DNA from: Dastarcus helophoroides
Lineage: Eukaryota; Arthropoda; Insecta; Coleoptera; Bothrideridae
DNA: 64,000 nucleotides
NCBI GenBank assembly: GCA_028583605.1
Contig: CM053325.1
Location: 39,669,435-39,733,434 of the forward strand
Reading direction: 5' to 3'
The notes under the pieces are model-generated. The model searched no databases. It had not been told where the DNA came from and saw only the letters and a program-made list of their open reading frames with translations. Positions within the stretch are counted from its first letter, which is position 1; the number at the start of each line of letters is the position of its first letter. This document shows, piece after piece, positions 23,301-36,809 of this stretch. Both the position numbers and the translations under genes were made by a program.

Positions 23301-26300
23301 TAATTCTCGCTTAATTTAAATTTAAAAAGCTGCAGCCCTAAAAAAATTTATTCTAGATCCTAAGTATTACACATTTTTATCATTAATTTATCAAAAGGAA
23401 TCCAAAACTTCAAGGAAATTTAGGGTGAGTTATAAAAAAAAATAGGAAGGATTGGTCTGGGGGCGTAGCAATGACAATTACACTCACAAGGAAAGTACCC
23501 GAGGTTACTTATGCCAAAGAGAGGCAACCGCTAATTTTTATGTGGGTTAGCTTTATTTGTTTTATTATATGTCAAATTTTAAACAACTGAATTTTATTAT
23601 AATTGGCAATTTTATTAAAAAAAAACTAAAAAACAAAATTGAATTTTCTCGGGGGTTTACAAAAAAATCATTGAAATGGGTGATTTACCCCTTGGGTTAA
23701 TTTTTTTCTGTACACTGATATAGAAAATAAATCACAACATATATCTTCAATTTTATCCCTCTAATGAGTATTCTGACATATATTTTACATAAACAGTGAA
23801 ATAACGTAACACTCTTATTTTTATAAGGCTTGGAGAACCCCATGGATTTAATCATTATTATATTGCAAGTCAAAACATTTTCATCGTCACCTTTAACTTA
23901 TTATGTGTTGATATCAACATTATTTCATCAAAATAATTTATCAACAATTATTTTAGATACTAAATTTGTGATTTAGGTAGTCACCTCCCCTGAGCTAAAG
24001 ATAACCCTCAAAAACAGTGTTTCTTTAATTTCTCAAGAATAAATTGGAATTTTTCGGTAAAACCCTTGTTACTTTATTTCTCGTAAAAATGTGCTTCTAA
24101 GAGCATATCACTTATGCTAGAGGGTAGCAACTCCTAAATTTTATGGTGGTGGGTTTAATATTTTTCTTGTATACCAACTTTTAAACAACTGAATTGTATT
24201 GAATTTGGCAATGCCATTAAGAAATTTAAAAAATAAAATCGACTCGTCTCGGGGTTTTACAAAAAAAAGTCGTTGGAAAGGCTGATTTACTCCTGCGGTT
24301 ATTTTTTTCTGTATAGTGATATGAATTATTAAACACAACATATGGTTTTAATTTCATTGGTATAATGCTTTTTCTGACATATGTTACCTTTATGAAGTTT
24401 GGCGATGAAATTGATCATTATCGGATTGGAGATCCCACCTTATACTGCCTTAGGGCCCCTTTGGTTCTTGTACGAGGATCCTTGCATACAGCATAGCTGA
24501 CACATTTCCGACAACACCGCTCGATGTCCTCCCTGCAGTTAACCAAATAGAATCGTTTCCGAATATTTTCCAGGGCCTTGTTTATCCCTAGATGTTCACC
24601 AAATGTCCCATTGTGCACCTCCCACAAAAACTATGGAATCTTCTCCTAAGGCATCACCAACTGTAAGTTGACCCGTTTTCCATCCACGTTTTCCCATTCC
24701 TTCTTCAGCACCCCGTTCACTACCTGAAGGGATTTCCATTGAGCCCACAAGTTCTTAAAAGCTGGACTTATGTCGAAAACTTTTTGCCATTCAGGTCTAA
24801 CTTCAGCTTCTTTCCATTCCAATATGGGTCCGGTATCAGCATCGCTCTTCTGTAGCTCCCGAAGATCTTCAGGAGTCCATCTATCTTTTAGCTGGACAGA
24901 CGTGCCCTTATATCCACTATGCCCTCATTGTCATCGTCTCGTCTGCAGTGTTTGCAATCCCCACCTTAAAGTGATAAAGTTGGAGCCTTTCTAGCTGTCT
25001 GTCCCTCTGCGTTCTTCATTCGGATTAACCAAGAAATAGTCAAATGTTCTGTCCTGATGAGGAATTGTTGCCCATACAAATACTTGTGGAAGTGTTCCAC
25101 AGCGATCACTGTCGTAAGAAGTTCCGTCCTGGTGGTGCAATAGTTACTCTCCGGCTTCGTCAAGGACTTGCTGCTATATTCTTTTCTTTCTTTCTTCACC
25201 GCCTTGAACTTGGGATAGCACAGCCACAATGCCGACCTTGCTGACATCAGTGGTCAACACGAACTTCCCATTCTGCTAAGGATAAGCTAAGATAGGGCTT
25301 GTGCACAAGACGGACTTAAGTTTTCGGAAAGCGGTATTACAATCGGGTCCAGATTTACGGCGTTCTTCCTTTTGTTAGTTGGTGTAATGGCACAGCGATG
25401 TTGGCGAAACCTTTCACAAATCTTCTGTAATAGGTGCATAACCCCAAGAAATTTCTGAGTTCATGTTTATCTTTGGATCTTAGCCAGCTTAAGTTTTGCT
25501 GATATTTGCTTCTACTCCTGCGGCTGATACAGTGTGTCCAAGAATTTAACTTTTCTTTGAAACAAAAAACACTTCTTCGAATTCAGCTTTAAGTTAGCTT
25601 GCTTTAACTTGTCCGGGACTTCTTGAAGATTTCCTAGATGTTCTTTAAAGCTCTTGCCCATCACCATCACGTCATCTAAGTAAACCAAGCAGGTTTTCCA
25701 AGCGAGTCCTCGAAGTACCAGTTCCATTATACGTTGAAAAGTAGCCGGTGCATTGCATAGTTCAAAAGGCATAATTGATATAATCCACTCTCAGGTAAAA
25801 AGGCCGTTTGCTCTTTGTCGTCGGGGTCTATGCTCACTTGCTAATATCTACTTTTCAAGTCCAAAGTTGAAAACCAGGTAAATCCAGACAAGGTTGTTAG
25901 TGTCGTCAATCCTTGGCAAGGGATAGCTGTCCTTCTTAGTGATGCCGTTTAATTTCCGGTAGTCGAAACAGAATCTTGTTGGCCCGTCATTGTTTGTAAC
26001 CAAGACTACAGGGGAAGACCATAGACTATTGGACTGCTCTATGACTCAATCCTTCATCATCTTCTTAATCAGTCTTGCGACTTTATCTTGCTTGGCTACA
26101 GGTAATCATTTTGGGGGTTAACAAATAGGTCTTGAATCCCTGGTGTTCATTTATCTCCATCGGTAAAAGCGTCGGGGGTTTTCTATAGAAATTATCTAGC
26201 CAGAACTGCTTCTTCCTTGCACAGGTGTTTTAAGTCCACGTCAAACTTAACTTGCCCAATCTTCGTTTCCTGTACTAACGTAAAATTGTCACCCAAGGAG

Positions 26301-29300
26301 TTTATTGAGGCTATCAAAGTACAGACTGCCAGAGTACTACCCTCCTTGATTAAGCGTGCTGTTGGAAATACGTTGGTAACTCTCACAGCTACCTTCTGAG
26401 ATGCTCTAACCACTGATCTCGCCACCAGTAAATTCTTGGAAATGTCATAAGTCGGTTTCACTAATCCAATGCAGCAGCCCAAATTTCCTTCCTTCACAGC
26501 CATAATTGTATTATTACTGCTTCTCTGTAGCACAGCTGTTTCACAGGCAATAGCCTTATCTCCTTTGGCGTGTTCTTTGGTGTTGTCAGAACAAGCTCTT
26601 CATTTCGGATCCTTAAAATGTTCTGCGCTGGGTCAAAAGTGAAGCTGTGTTGCCTGATTACGTCCATCCCCAGAATTAGTTCGTCTTCGATATCTGCCAC
26701 AAACATCTGATGCAAAATCCGCAGTTTTCCCAGCCCAATCATGACGTCTGCGTCTCCTATAATCGGTGCAGTATCTCCCGTAACTGTTCTGAGGAGCATT
26801 CTTCGCGACAGTACCTTCAGTTGTGACGGTAGAATGTTCCTGCGTGCTAAAGTAACCATGGCTTCTGGGTCCACTGTTGCCTGTACATTCCTTTCATCTA
26901 CACTGGTTTCCATTACCAAACTTTCCATGCTCCTTTTTATCTGCTTCATGGAAAGAGTTTTGGGATCTGGCTGCTCGACAACAGCCAGTGAGTGCTCCTT
27001 CTCACTGGCTGATTTTAGTTTTCCTCTTGTGGGGCTTGTCGACTTCTTGGGGCCGATCTGCAATACTTCTTGAAGTGACCCGGTTTACCAGAGCTGTAAG
27101 ATGTTGTGCTTTCGTTAAATCTGCCTTTAAGAGCTCCCACTAGTTCTTGGATGCTCGCGTCAATTTTCTTCATAATAGCACTCATGCTCCCGTCCGTTCT
27201 CTTCATGTTCGCGTTCATTTCCTTCATGTTAGCGTTTATATTTGCAGGATTAGGGTCATTTGCAGCCTCTTCAATGTCGGACTGCCTTATTCTGCTTGAC
27301 GCCCTGCCTTTGAAACCTTGTAAGCAGCTTCAACCTCCAAAGCTCTAATCAATGCCTCCCTCGATGTTCGAAAATTTGACAAGCTCTGGACTTCTGGGTT
27401 TCTTATTTCTTTTATGAAGATTATAACTCCGTAAAGTTCCAGAAAGTAGGTTGGTGCTATTGGATAGGCGACATACGCCAGTAGTTTCACGTCAGTTTCA
27501 AATTCTTGCAGCGTTTCACTACTATTCTGCCTTTTCACTAGCAGTTGCGACTGAACAACTTGCTGCAAATCTCAGCTAGAAAGCCCTAAATAGATCTTCA
27601 TAGTTAGCTTCTTCGTGATCAGATAGAGTTCGGAGTAATTCCAGAGCTTCTCCACGCAGAGATGCCACCAATACCAGCTTTAAATTTTTCTTTGTAGGTC
27701 TGGAAGGTCACAGGTTGGAGGTTTCACTTTTTGGAAAGAAATAGCGGGTACATTTTTGGATGATGTTGTGTGAATTGTCCACTTGGCAACTTCTTTATGT
27801 CATTTTCGATGTTGCTGATCTTTGTCTGTGTTGTATCTTCCAAATCAATAAGCTTGGTGTTGAATTGGTCTTTGACTTCGCCAGTCTCTTCTTTCTTTTT
27901 TTCTTTCATTCTTGTAATTTGTTTTTTCACCTCTTCTTTTATTTTTGCAACGTCTACGTCCATTTTTTCAGTTATATTTGCTAATAAACTATACAGTTCT
28001 TGTCTGTATTCCTTCTCTGTTCTTCTTTTTCTCGTCGTCTTCGTTTTTTTCCTGTCGTCTTCGTTCTTTCTCCTGTTCTTTTTCGGGTCGTCTTCGTTCT
28101 TCGTCTTGTCGCCCTCGTTCTTCATCTTGTCGTTTTTGTACTTTATCCTGTTCTTCTTTGTCTTTCATCATTGCTAATATCGCTTGCAATTTTTGTTCCA
28201 TTTTGGCCGATTTTAGTTTCGTTTCCATAAAGCGTTCTAGAATGTTCAAGATTTTTCTTCATACGCCTTGATAGTTAACAGTTTATAGCGTCCGTGATAA
28301 AGTCTAAGTGCGGAATATCGCATGAATTCCGCCGAGAAATAAAGCACAATCCACAACTAATATCTCCTCTGATACCAGTTTTTGCGCGTTATTGGTTCGA
28401 AGATTAATAATGCGTGAATTGTAACCACTTTATTTCCAAACTGGACAAGGAACACTACAATTGTAATTCACCAAACGGACCAACTAATTAACACTGTTTA
28501 ATGAACTAACTTATTCATTGACTCACTAACTGAGGGAAAGCCAACCGGACCGCCTGTTTATACATCCCGTTTCAGGTTCTAGAAGGAACGAGCAGATAAG
28601 ACTTATCGTTTGCCGAAATTTTTGGAGCGCTTATCTGCCGTTTGATTCATTATCGCGGCAGCTTCCCCTTATCAAATTGTCTATATAAAATTCCCAACTA
28701 AATTTTATAATTACTTTTTGTTACAATATTATTTCACTTTTAAAGCAAAATATGTGTCAGCATTATAGCAGTAAAGTTAAAACCATATATTGTGTTTAAT
28801 TATTCACATCACTTTACAAAAAAAAATACACCCTAGGGGTAAATCATCCTTTCCAATGATATTTTTTTGTAAAACCCCAAAACAGGTCAATTTTATTTTT
28901 TAACTTTCCTAATGACATTGCTAAAATTCAATAAAATCCAGTTGTTTAAAAGATGATATATAAGAAAAAGAATTAAAACCGCCTTCACAAAAATTAGGGG
29001 TTGCAACCCTCTGACATAAGTAGTGCACTATTAGAAGAAAATTCTTATGGGAAATAACGTAACAATGGTTTTGCCGAAAAATTCAAATTTATTCTTGATA
29101 TATTAAAGAAAACCTGTTTTTGAGGGTTATCTTTAGGGTAGCGGAGTTCACTACCTAAACCACATATTTAGCTTCTAAAAAAAATTTGATGCATTATTTT
29201 TATGTATTATCAACATATAATAAGTTAAAGGTGAAAAAATAAATTTTTTGACTCACAATGTAATAATGATCAAATCCATGGGGTCCTCCAAGCGTTATAA

Positions 29301-32300
29301 AAATAAGGGTGTTATGTTAATGAAAAATATATGTCAAAATAATCATTATAGGAACAACATTGAAAACTTATGTTGTGATGTATTCTCCATATCACTGCAC
29401 AGAAAAAAAATTAACCCAAGAGGTAAATCACCCCTTTCAATGATTTTTTTTGCAAAACCCCCAGACAGGTCAATTTTATTTTTAGTTTGCATAATGAAAC
29501 TGCAAAATTTGATAAAATTCGGTTCTTTAAAAGTTGATATACAGGGTGAACCTCCCTGTAATGATACATAGAACAAAAGTGGATTTTTTGTATAAAAATA
29601 ATGTGATCTAGCGGCATTTACCTTATACCAAAAACTGTTATTAACCGAGATAGAGTCACGTGGGGTAACTGTACGCAATTTTCAGTTAATTACTTCTAAA
29701 ATAAAACTCTTACGTAATTTAAAAAGAAATAACCTTTATTCCCATTTAATCAACATTTAGGAACAACAACAACAAAACATGAATTTTTGAATTTAATTGT
29801 AATTATAATTGTTATTAAAGTTTTTAATCACGAAGCGAAATGCGGACACTTACCCGCATCGAGGGGTAAGTGTCCGTATGGTTTCGGCTAAGTGTACGCA
29901 CGTTGGGGTAAGTACGTATGGACTACTACAACGTTACTAGTCTCATAAATATATTATAAACATATATAAACATATTATAAACATATATAAACATATTTGA
30001 ACATATTATAAACGCAGTTATCTTATTATAAACATAAATCACATGCAAAAATGTCTCTCACATAACTAGAGCAGTTTTCATGACTTACAATTGTTGCACT
30101 CAATCCACTCCTCAGTAGGCGGATCTTCGTATTTTTCCTCGCATAGTGGACAATAGAATTCCTGACTAGATTAATACTGCGGACACTTACTCGCGTACAC
30201 TTACCCCATTCCGCCAAAGTAAATAAGAAAGTAAAAATAATAAATATGCATTACCTCAGACAAAATATGTAGATTTAGATCAAATATTGATAAGTTCCTC
30301 ATATTAACAATCACTTTGCTGATTCCTTCAGCCTTGCTGTATACTTTTATCACGCTCAGGAATTTGAACAAAAAAAAAATAAGAAAACTGTGCAAAAACA
30401 AAAAAAGGCTCGTAACTAGCCACAGGATGGCGCGAAGAACGCGGGGCGGAGTGCGTATACTTAGCTCTCAAATACGAACTAAATGTATTATGTTTTGGTC
30501 AGCAATCAACTACAGGACTCACACACAGCTCACTGCGTACCCATACCCGCTGCGTACGGTTACCCCACATGACTCTACAGGCTGTCAAAATTGAAAAAAA
30601 ATTGATTTTTTCGAATAACTGATAAACATATTCCACTAAAGACAAGAAGTTTGGCATAGGAGGGTTTCTTTGGTCAAAAAATTCTAATTTGCTATCAGAT
30701 TGCCACTAATTATTAGGAGGTGCCACCTGCGCTACCTTGTATTATTCTAAAGCATCACAAATTGCTTGTGCTTCCATGTACACCTATAAGTTTGGTGGAA
30801 CGGACTGGTCCTTGGTAATCTTCAAAAATTGAAGAGAGTTTCTCTCTGAGGATCACAGTTTGGCTGTCGAAAAGCGTTAGAGCAACCTTTGTTGTGTTTT
30901 TTTTTCTTTCTTGGTTTCGGGGGACAAGTTCTGTATTTCAATTTATGTACACCTATTTTGTATAGGTACTGTTATTTATCTACATTTTTTTCGTAAAAAA
31001 GGTACACTTTCAGAATATTGATGCAAGCAACCGTTTTCAAGATATTTGCCTTCAAAGTTTGCCGTACGTTTATTTTAAGTTTGGTAAATGTGAATTTTTC
31101 GCAGTAGGTTTTAAAATAAAAGTAAGTAACTTATTATATATTGATATTTTATCAAAATAATGTATCAACAATTTTTTTAGATGCTAAATTTGTGATTTAG
31201 GTGGTGAACTCTCCACCCCTCAAGATAACCCCCAAAAACAGTTTTTCTTTAGTATCTCAAGAATAAATTGAAATTTTTGGTAAAACCATTGTTACATTAT
31301 TTTCCACAAGAATGTGCTTCTAAAAACGTCGCGGTGTTGCCAAAGAGTTGCAGCCCCTAATTTGTATAGGGGTGGATTTAATTCTTTTATTTTATACCAA
31401 ATTTTAAATCATTAAATTTTATGGAATTTGGCAATGTCATTAATAAAATTAGAAAATTAAATTGACCTGTCTTGGGGTTTTACACAAAAAATCATTGGAA
31501 AAGGTGATTTACCCCTAGAGTCATTTTTTCTGTAGAATGAGATGAATAATTAAACACAACATATGGTTTTAATTGCATTGCTATAATGCTTTTTCTGACA
31601 TATATTTTACAGTAAAAGTGAAATAATATTAAACTTTTACCTTTATAAGGGTTAGTGATGGGATTGAGCATTACCAGATTGCCAGTCAAAACATTCATTT
31701 TTTCAGCTTCTTCTTATTTTATGTCGATATTTTATCAATATAATATGCCAACAATTAAGTTTTAATTTGAAAATACTTGTTTAGAGTCTCACCCCCAAAA
31801 TTTCCATTTTCGCTTTTGAATGTAAAGAAATATTATTCACTGAACAAAGTCTCGAAACAGAAATAATCTACATTTGCTGATAATTTCAGTCAATGTAGCA
31901 GTATTATTAAGAAAATTAAAAATCAAAGTTGATCTCTTCCAGTTTTGGATTAAATACATAGAGGTCCGAATGTAACGCATGTAAATTCATTATCTACGAA
32001 ATTTGAGATTATCAAATGACACTTTTAAGGCATAATTATATCCCTCTCCCTTCAACCTAGAGTAACAGTTATCCCTTTAAAATTTTTAAATTGAACAAAT
32101 TTATTTAGAATCCATACAATCAAATATATTTTAACCTATGCATATGTGCCACAAATCTGTCACATTTGTCTTTTCTAATAGATTTTGTGTGATAATAATT
32201 GAGTTTTTTTCCTTTACGCAAGTGAAGAAATATCCAACAAGAAGTAAAAAGAAAAAAAAATTCTTTTGCACATATCTGGAAAAATGATATATTACAATAA

Positions 32301-35300
32301 AATATATAAAAATAAAATAAGTATAATTTAGCCATAATTTTATAATGATTAATTCCACGGGATTTCCAAATCTCTTAAAATTAAAGTTTTATGGTATTTC
32401 ACTTCTAATGCAAAGTGTATGTCACAATAAAAGTTTCAACAATAACATTGAAAATATATGTTGCGATTAATTTTCTATATTACTGCAAATAAAAAATTAA
32501 CTCTTGGGGTAAATCACCCCTTCCGATGAGTTTTTGTACAAAACTGGAAAAGGTCAACTTTGGTTTTTAATTTTCTTAATAATATTGCTATATTCACTGA
32601 AATGATCGGTAAATGTAGATTTTTTTTAGCACAATATAATGTTTCGAGACTTTGTTCAGTAAAGAACATTTCTTTCCATTCAAGCGAAAATATAAATTTT
32701 AGGGGTGAGACTTAATTTTTTTGACATTATATTGTTGAAATATTGACATAAAATAAGTAGAAGCTGAAAAAATGAATGTTTTTACTGGCAATCTGGTAAT
32801 GCTCAATCCCATCGCCAACCCTTATAAAGGTAAAAGTTTAATATTATTTTACTTTTACTGTAAAATATATGTCAGAAAAAGCATTATAGCAATAAAATTA
32901 AAATCATATGTTGTGTTTAATTATTCATATCATTCTACAGAAAAAATGACTCTAGGGGTAAATCCCCTTTTCCAATGATTTTTTGTGTAAAACCCCAAGA
33001 CAGGTCAGTTTAATTTTTTAATTTTCCTAATGATATTGTCAAATTTTATAAAATTCAATGATTTAAAAGTTGGTATAGAAGAAAAATATTAAACCCACCC
33101 CTATACAAATTAGGAGTTGCAATCCTTTGGCATATCTGATACGTTTTTAAAAGCATATTTTTAGGGAAAATAATGTAACAATGGTTTTACCGAAAAATTC
33201 CAATTTATTCTTGAGATATTAAAGAAAAACTGTTTTGGGGGTTATCTTGAGGGGTGGAGAATTCACCACCTAAATCACAAATTTTGCATCTAAAAAAATT
33301 GTTTGATACATTATTTTTATGAAATATCAACATATAATAAGTTAAAGGTGAAAAAATAAATGTTTTGATTCGCAATTTAATAATGATCAAATCCATGGGG
33401 TTCTCCAAGCGTCATAAAAATAGGGGTGTTACGTTATTTTACTGTTATACAAAATATATGTCAAAATAATCATTATAAAATAAAATTGAAAACATATGTT
33501 GTGTTTTACTTTCCATATTACTGTACAGAATAAAATTAACTCAAGGGGTAAATCACCCCTTTCAAGGATTTTTTTTGCAAAACCCCGAGACAGGTAAATT
33601 TTATTTTTTAGTTTTCTTAATAAAACTGCTAAATTTGATAAAATTTAGTTGTTCAAAAATTGATATATAAGAAAAAATATAACTCACCCCCATAAAAATT
33701 AGGGGTTGCAACTTTTCAACATAAATAATATGTTTTTAGAAGCGCTTTTTTATGAGAAATAACATAGCGTTTGTTTTGTCAAAAAATTCTAATTAATTCT
33801 TGAGTTATTAAAGAAAAACTGTTTTTTGGGGTTAACTTTAAGGGGTGGTTTCTCCACTTAAATCGCCGAGTGAGCATCTAAAAAAAATATGTGTCCAATA
33901 TTTTTTATGTACTATAACATATCACAAAATGAAAAAAATCGGTGGGGTATACTTCGGATACTTTCCTTGTAAGATACAAGACAAAAAATCATAGATGGCT
34001 TTGATGGCTTATGAAATGTAAAATTTTGACATAAAAATAACATTCCTGCTGCTGTCACTTTTGCCAAAATTAATACCAACTTTTGATTTTTAAATGGAAC
34101 ACCCTTCATATTATTACATTTTTGTTATCTGCACAATTTTCTGAATACAATACACTTTAAATAGGTGATTTTTAAAGGATCGATAATTTTTTTGATCCCA
34201 TTTTGTTTTTTTAAGTTTGACTCATTATAATTAATTCTACTGGACCACATTAACGCTGAAAAGCTAAAAGGAAAAAATCACGTGAAAAAAGGCGTTTTTG
34301 TAAAACTGTCATTAAAAGTGACATCTTTATTTCATTGATAAGTGAACTAAAAATTGACTTTTATAACGACACGTGTCAAAAACACTATTACACTAGTCCG
34401 AAAAAGTTGTTTCGCACTAGTGTTAAAAGTAAATATAGCAGCGTTTTCCAAACTTTTTTTGCTCTGGCTCCATTGTGTTTAATATTTCCCCTTCGCTACC
34501 CGTTAAAAGATGTTTTAATTATATTTTAATGTATAAAAACTGATCATTTGTAAGTATGAAGACCATTCTGCAACCTGGTATTTTATTTTTATGGTCCGGT
34601 GGAGGGTCGTGACCCACTATTTAGGGAACACTGATATACAGGATGGACCATAAGTAAAGGTATACAGAGCAATGGTGGATTTTTGTAATAAAAATAATGT
34701 GATTTAACTACATTTGCCTTATTCCAAAAGTTGATATTAACAGAGATATAGGGTGTCAAAGCTAAAAAAAATTCGATTTTTTCGTATAACTATGGAATGA
34801 ATTGTAATATAGGCACGAAATTTGGCACAAGGGGGTTTCTTTAGTCAACCAACTCTAATTTGCTAACATATTACCAATAGCTGATAGGGGGCCTTACCTG
34901 CGCTATCCTGCATAATTCTAAATCATAATTTTTTGTGCACCCACGTATATTAATTTCAAATGGGTTATTTTATTTCTCAATATTGTTTACGCAAAAACGG
35001 TGTACTTTCTGAAAGTTGATACGAGCAACCTTTTGCCTTTAAAGCTTAACGTGCCTTGGTTTTAAATTACCAAGGTATTAAATTTTCGAAGTGGGTTTAA
35101 AAAAAAAATCATAAGACAGCTTTGAAAGTTATTTATGTCAAATATTACTTTACTGATTATATTATTACCTAAATTTTGGAAATCTCAACAAAGAAAATCC
35201 AAATATTTAAGACGTAATTTATGTTCCAACATAGAGATGTGAGATATGTTTGAGTCCGCACAAGAAAATTTTAAGAGTCTGGGTGGTCAAAGTAGATATT

Positions 35301-36759
35301 TAAAGATAAATTGCAATAAAAGACAGCCAGATTTTTAATTGTTTATAATCTCTTTACATTGAAAAAATCATTTCCCACATACTTATTTTTGAAAATAAAT
35401 TTGGTTTTGGTATTTTATTTAAATTTGCTATAGAAATTTAAAAAAATATGTTTTATATTAATGTCAGTAGAGTAATATTTGATATAAACTATTTTAGAGT
35501 CAGTTTTATTACATTTAGTCTTCACAATATGAAACAAAGACTTTTCTGATTTTTCAGTATCATCTAGTATTAATTTACAAAATTCTTCACGGCGACATAC
35601 TCCAAATAATCCAAAAATTGACGCAACTTTTTACTACATATTTGGTGTCTGGAGATTCATTGTTTTAATACTTGCTTATATCTTAGTTATTCTTGATTTG
35701 AAAAATGGCTTTAATCATAGAGAGATTCCATAACTTTAAATTTACTTCAACTTAAACCAAAAATATATTTTTGGTGAAGTTATCAGCTAGATTCTTTATT
35801 TCATACCATCATATTGTTGTCCCGATTTCTGGAGCAATAAATCTCAGTTGATGTATTTGCTGTTTCTTCAACATCTGGTGGAATAATAAGATTGCTTTAA
35901 TTTACAATTTTTTCTTCAAAATTCATGTTTATTAGCCATAAAATTTACAATATTTTACAACAGGTTCAATTTTGTTTACTAATAAACATTAAACAACTCA
36001 CAATTGTTTTACTTAGTTACACTCTATCCAGTACCTGACTTGATTGTCAGCTGTAATTGTCAAATATGTAATTCAACACGAAAATCATAAATCGAAAATT
36101 CAACCCTAGATACAGCACCTCCTTTTTTAATTTAACAGTTTTACAAAAAATGTTCCATGATACAATTGTTAAAAGTGATTTTATTTTGTTCACAAAATAA
36201 AAAGTCACTTTTAACACTTGTATATAAATAACTAATTTCATTCTTTTATCACGCGATAAAGTTAACAAAAAATTTTTTTTTGTCATAACTTTATTTTCTT
36301 AAATGGCACCAATATGGTACCATTTTTACTGTGAAATCAATAGAACTAAAGTTCCAGCCAAAAGAATTCAAAATCTTCCGTTTTAATTTATTTGAAGATT
36401 TTTTCAATATGTTATGGAATTTTTCCCCAATGAAGGAATCGTGGCTTAGTATTTATGATTTACCAGAAATTCCTCTAAGTGCCACTACTAATGCATGAAA
36501 TAGTAGCAAAGAGCAAAGAGCAAGAGCCTCTTCTTATTACAGGTTGGGAGTCGTACACCCCTGTGAGGACCCCTCATTTCAGCCGATGTGACAATATATC
36601 GACTGAAAAACTTCCTAACAATTCCGGAACTAGAAAGTGATTCCGCTTAAATTGAATAAAAATCGGCAACTGCACGGCACGACGGCTAAAATAATACCTA
36701 AATGGGGTGCCAGGTGATTTTAAATCACGCAATTTATCTAACGGAGTCATAGAAATATC

Positions 36760-36809
<50 letters not shown>

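Larger units (their letters stand above)
24428..28724 (-). mobile_element. Truncated Ty3/Gypsy element with 5' LTR
   Basis: Order on the minus strand: LTR (28724-28378), primer-binding site, gag, zinc knuckle, protease, RT, RNase H, then the first part of integrase, where it is cut at 24428. The order PR-RT-RH-IN places it in Ty3/Gypsy. The 3' part of integrase and the 3' LTR are missing. It lies between two family A blocks in opposite orientation. It belongs to the same family as the integrase at 6299-7375 and the solo LTR at 40157-41906. Confidence 0.92.
29541..31125 (+). mobile_element. Family B arm (TA-type fold-back family), split by two insertions
   Basis: It starts TATACAGGGTG and, once 29653-30575 and 30788-30944 are taken out, aligns with the reverse complement of the right arm of the fold-back element at 42932-44313 (GTTATTAACCGAGATA, TTTGGCATAGGAGGGTTTCT, CCACCTGCGCTACCTTG). 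It is a one-armed derivative. Confidence 0.7.

Noticed and set aside
26741..28271. Several long plus-strand frames rich in Ser/Phe/Leu
   Set aside because: They are antisense to the Gypsy gag and protease; the Lys/Glu-rich coding strand explains the composition.
31492..32978. Two mirror-image open frames encoding almost the same 68-residue peptide (31492-31698 minus, 32772-32978 plus)
   Set aside because: They are the two arms of the family A palindrome; similarity follows from the DNA symmetry, and the peptide has no known domain.
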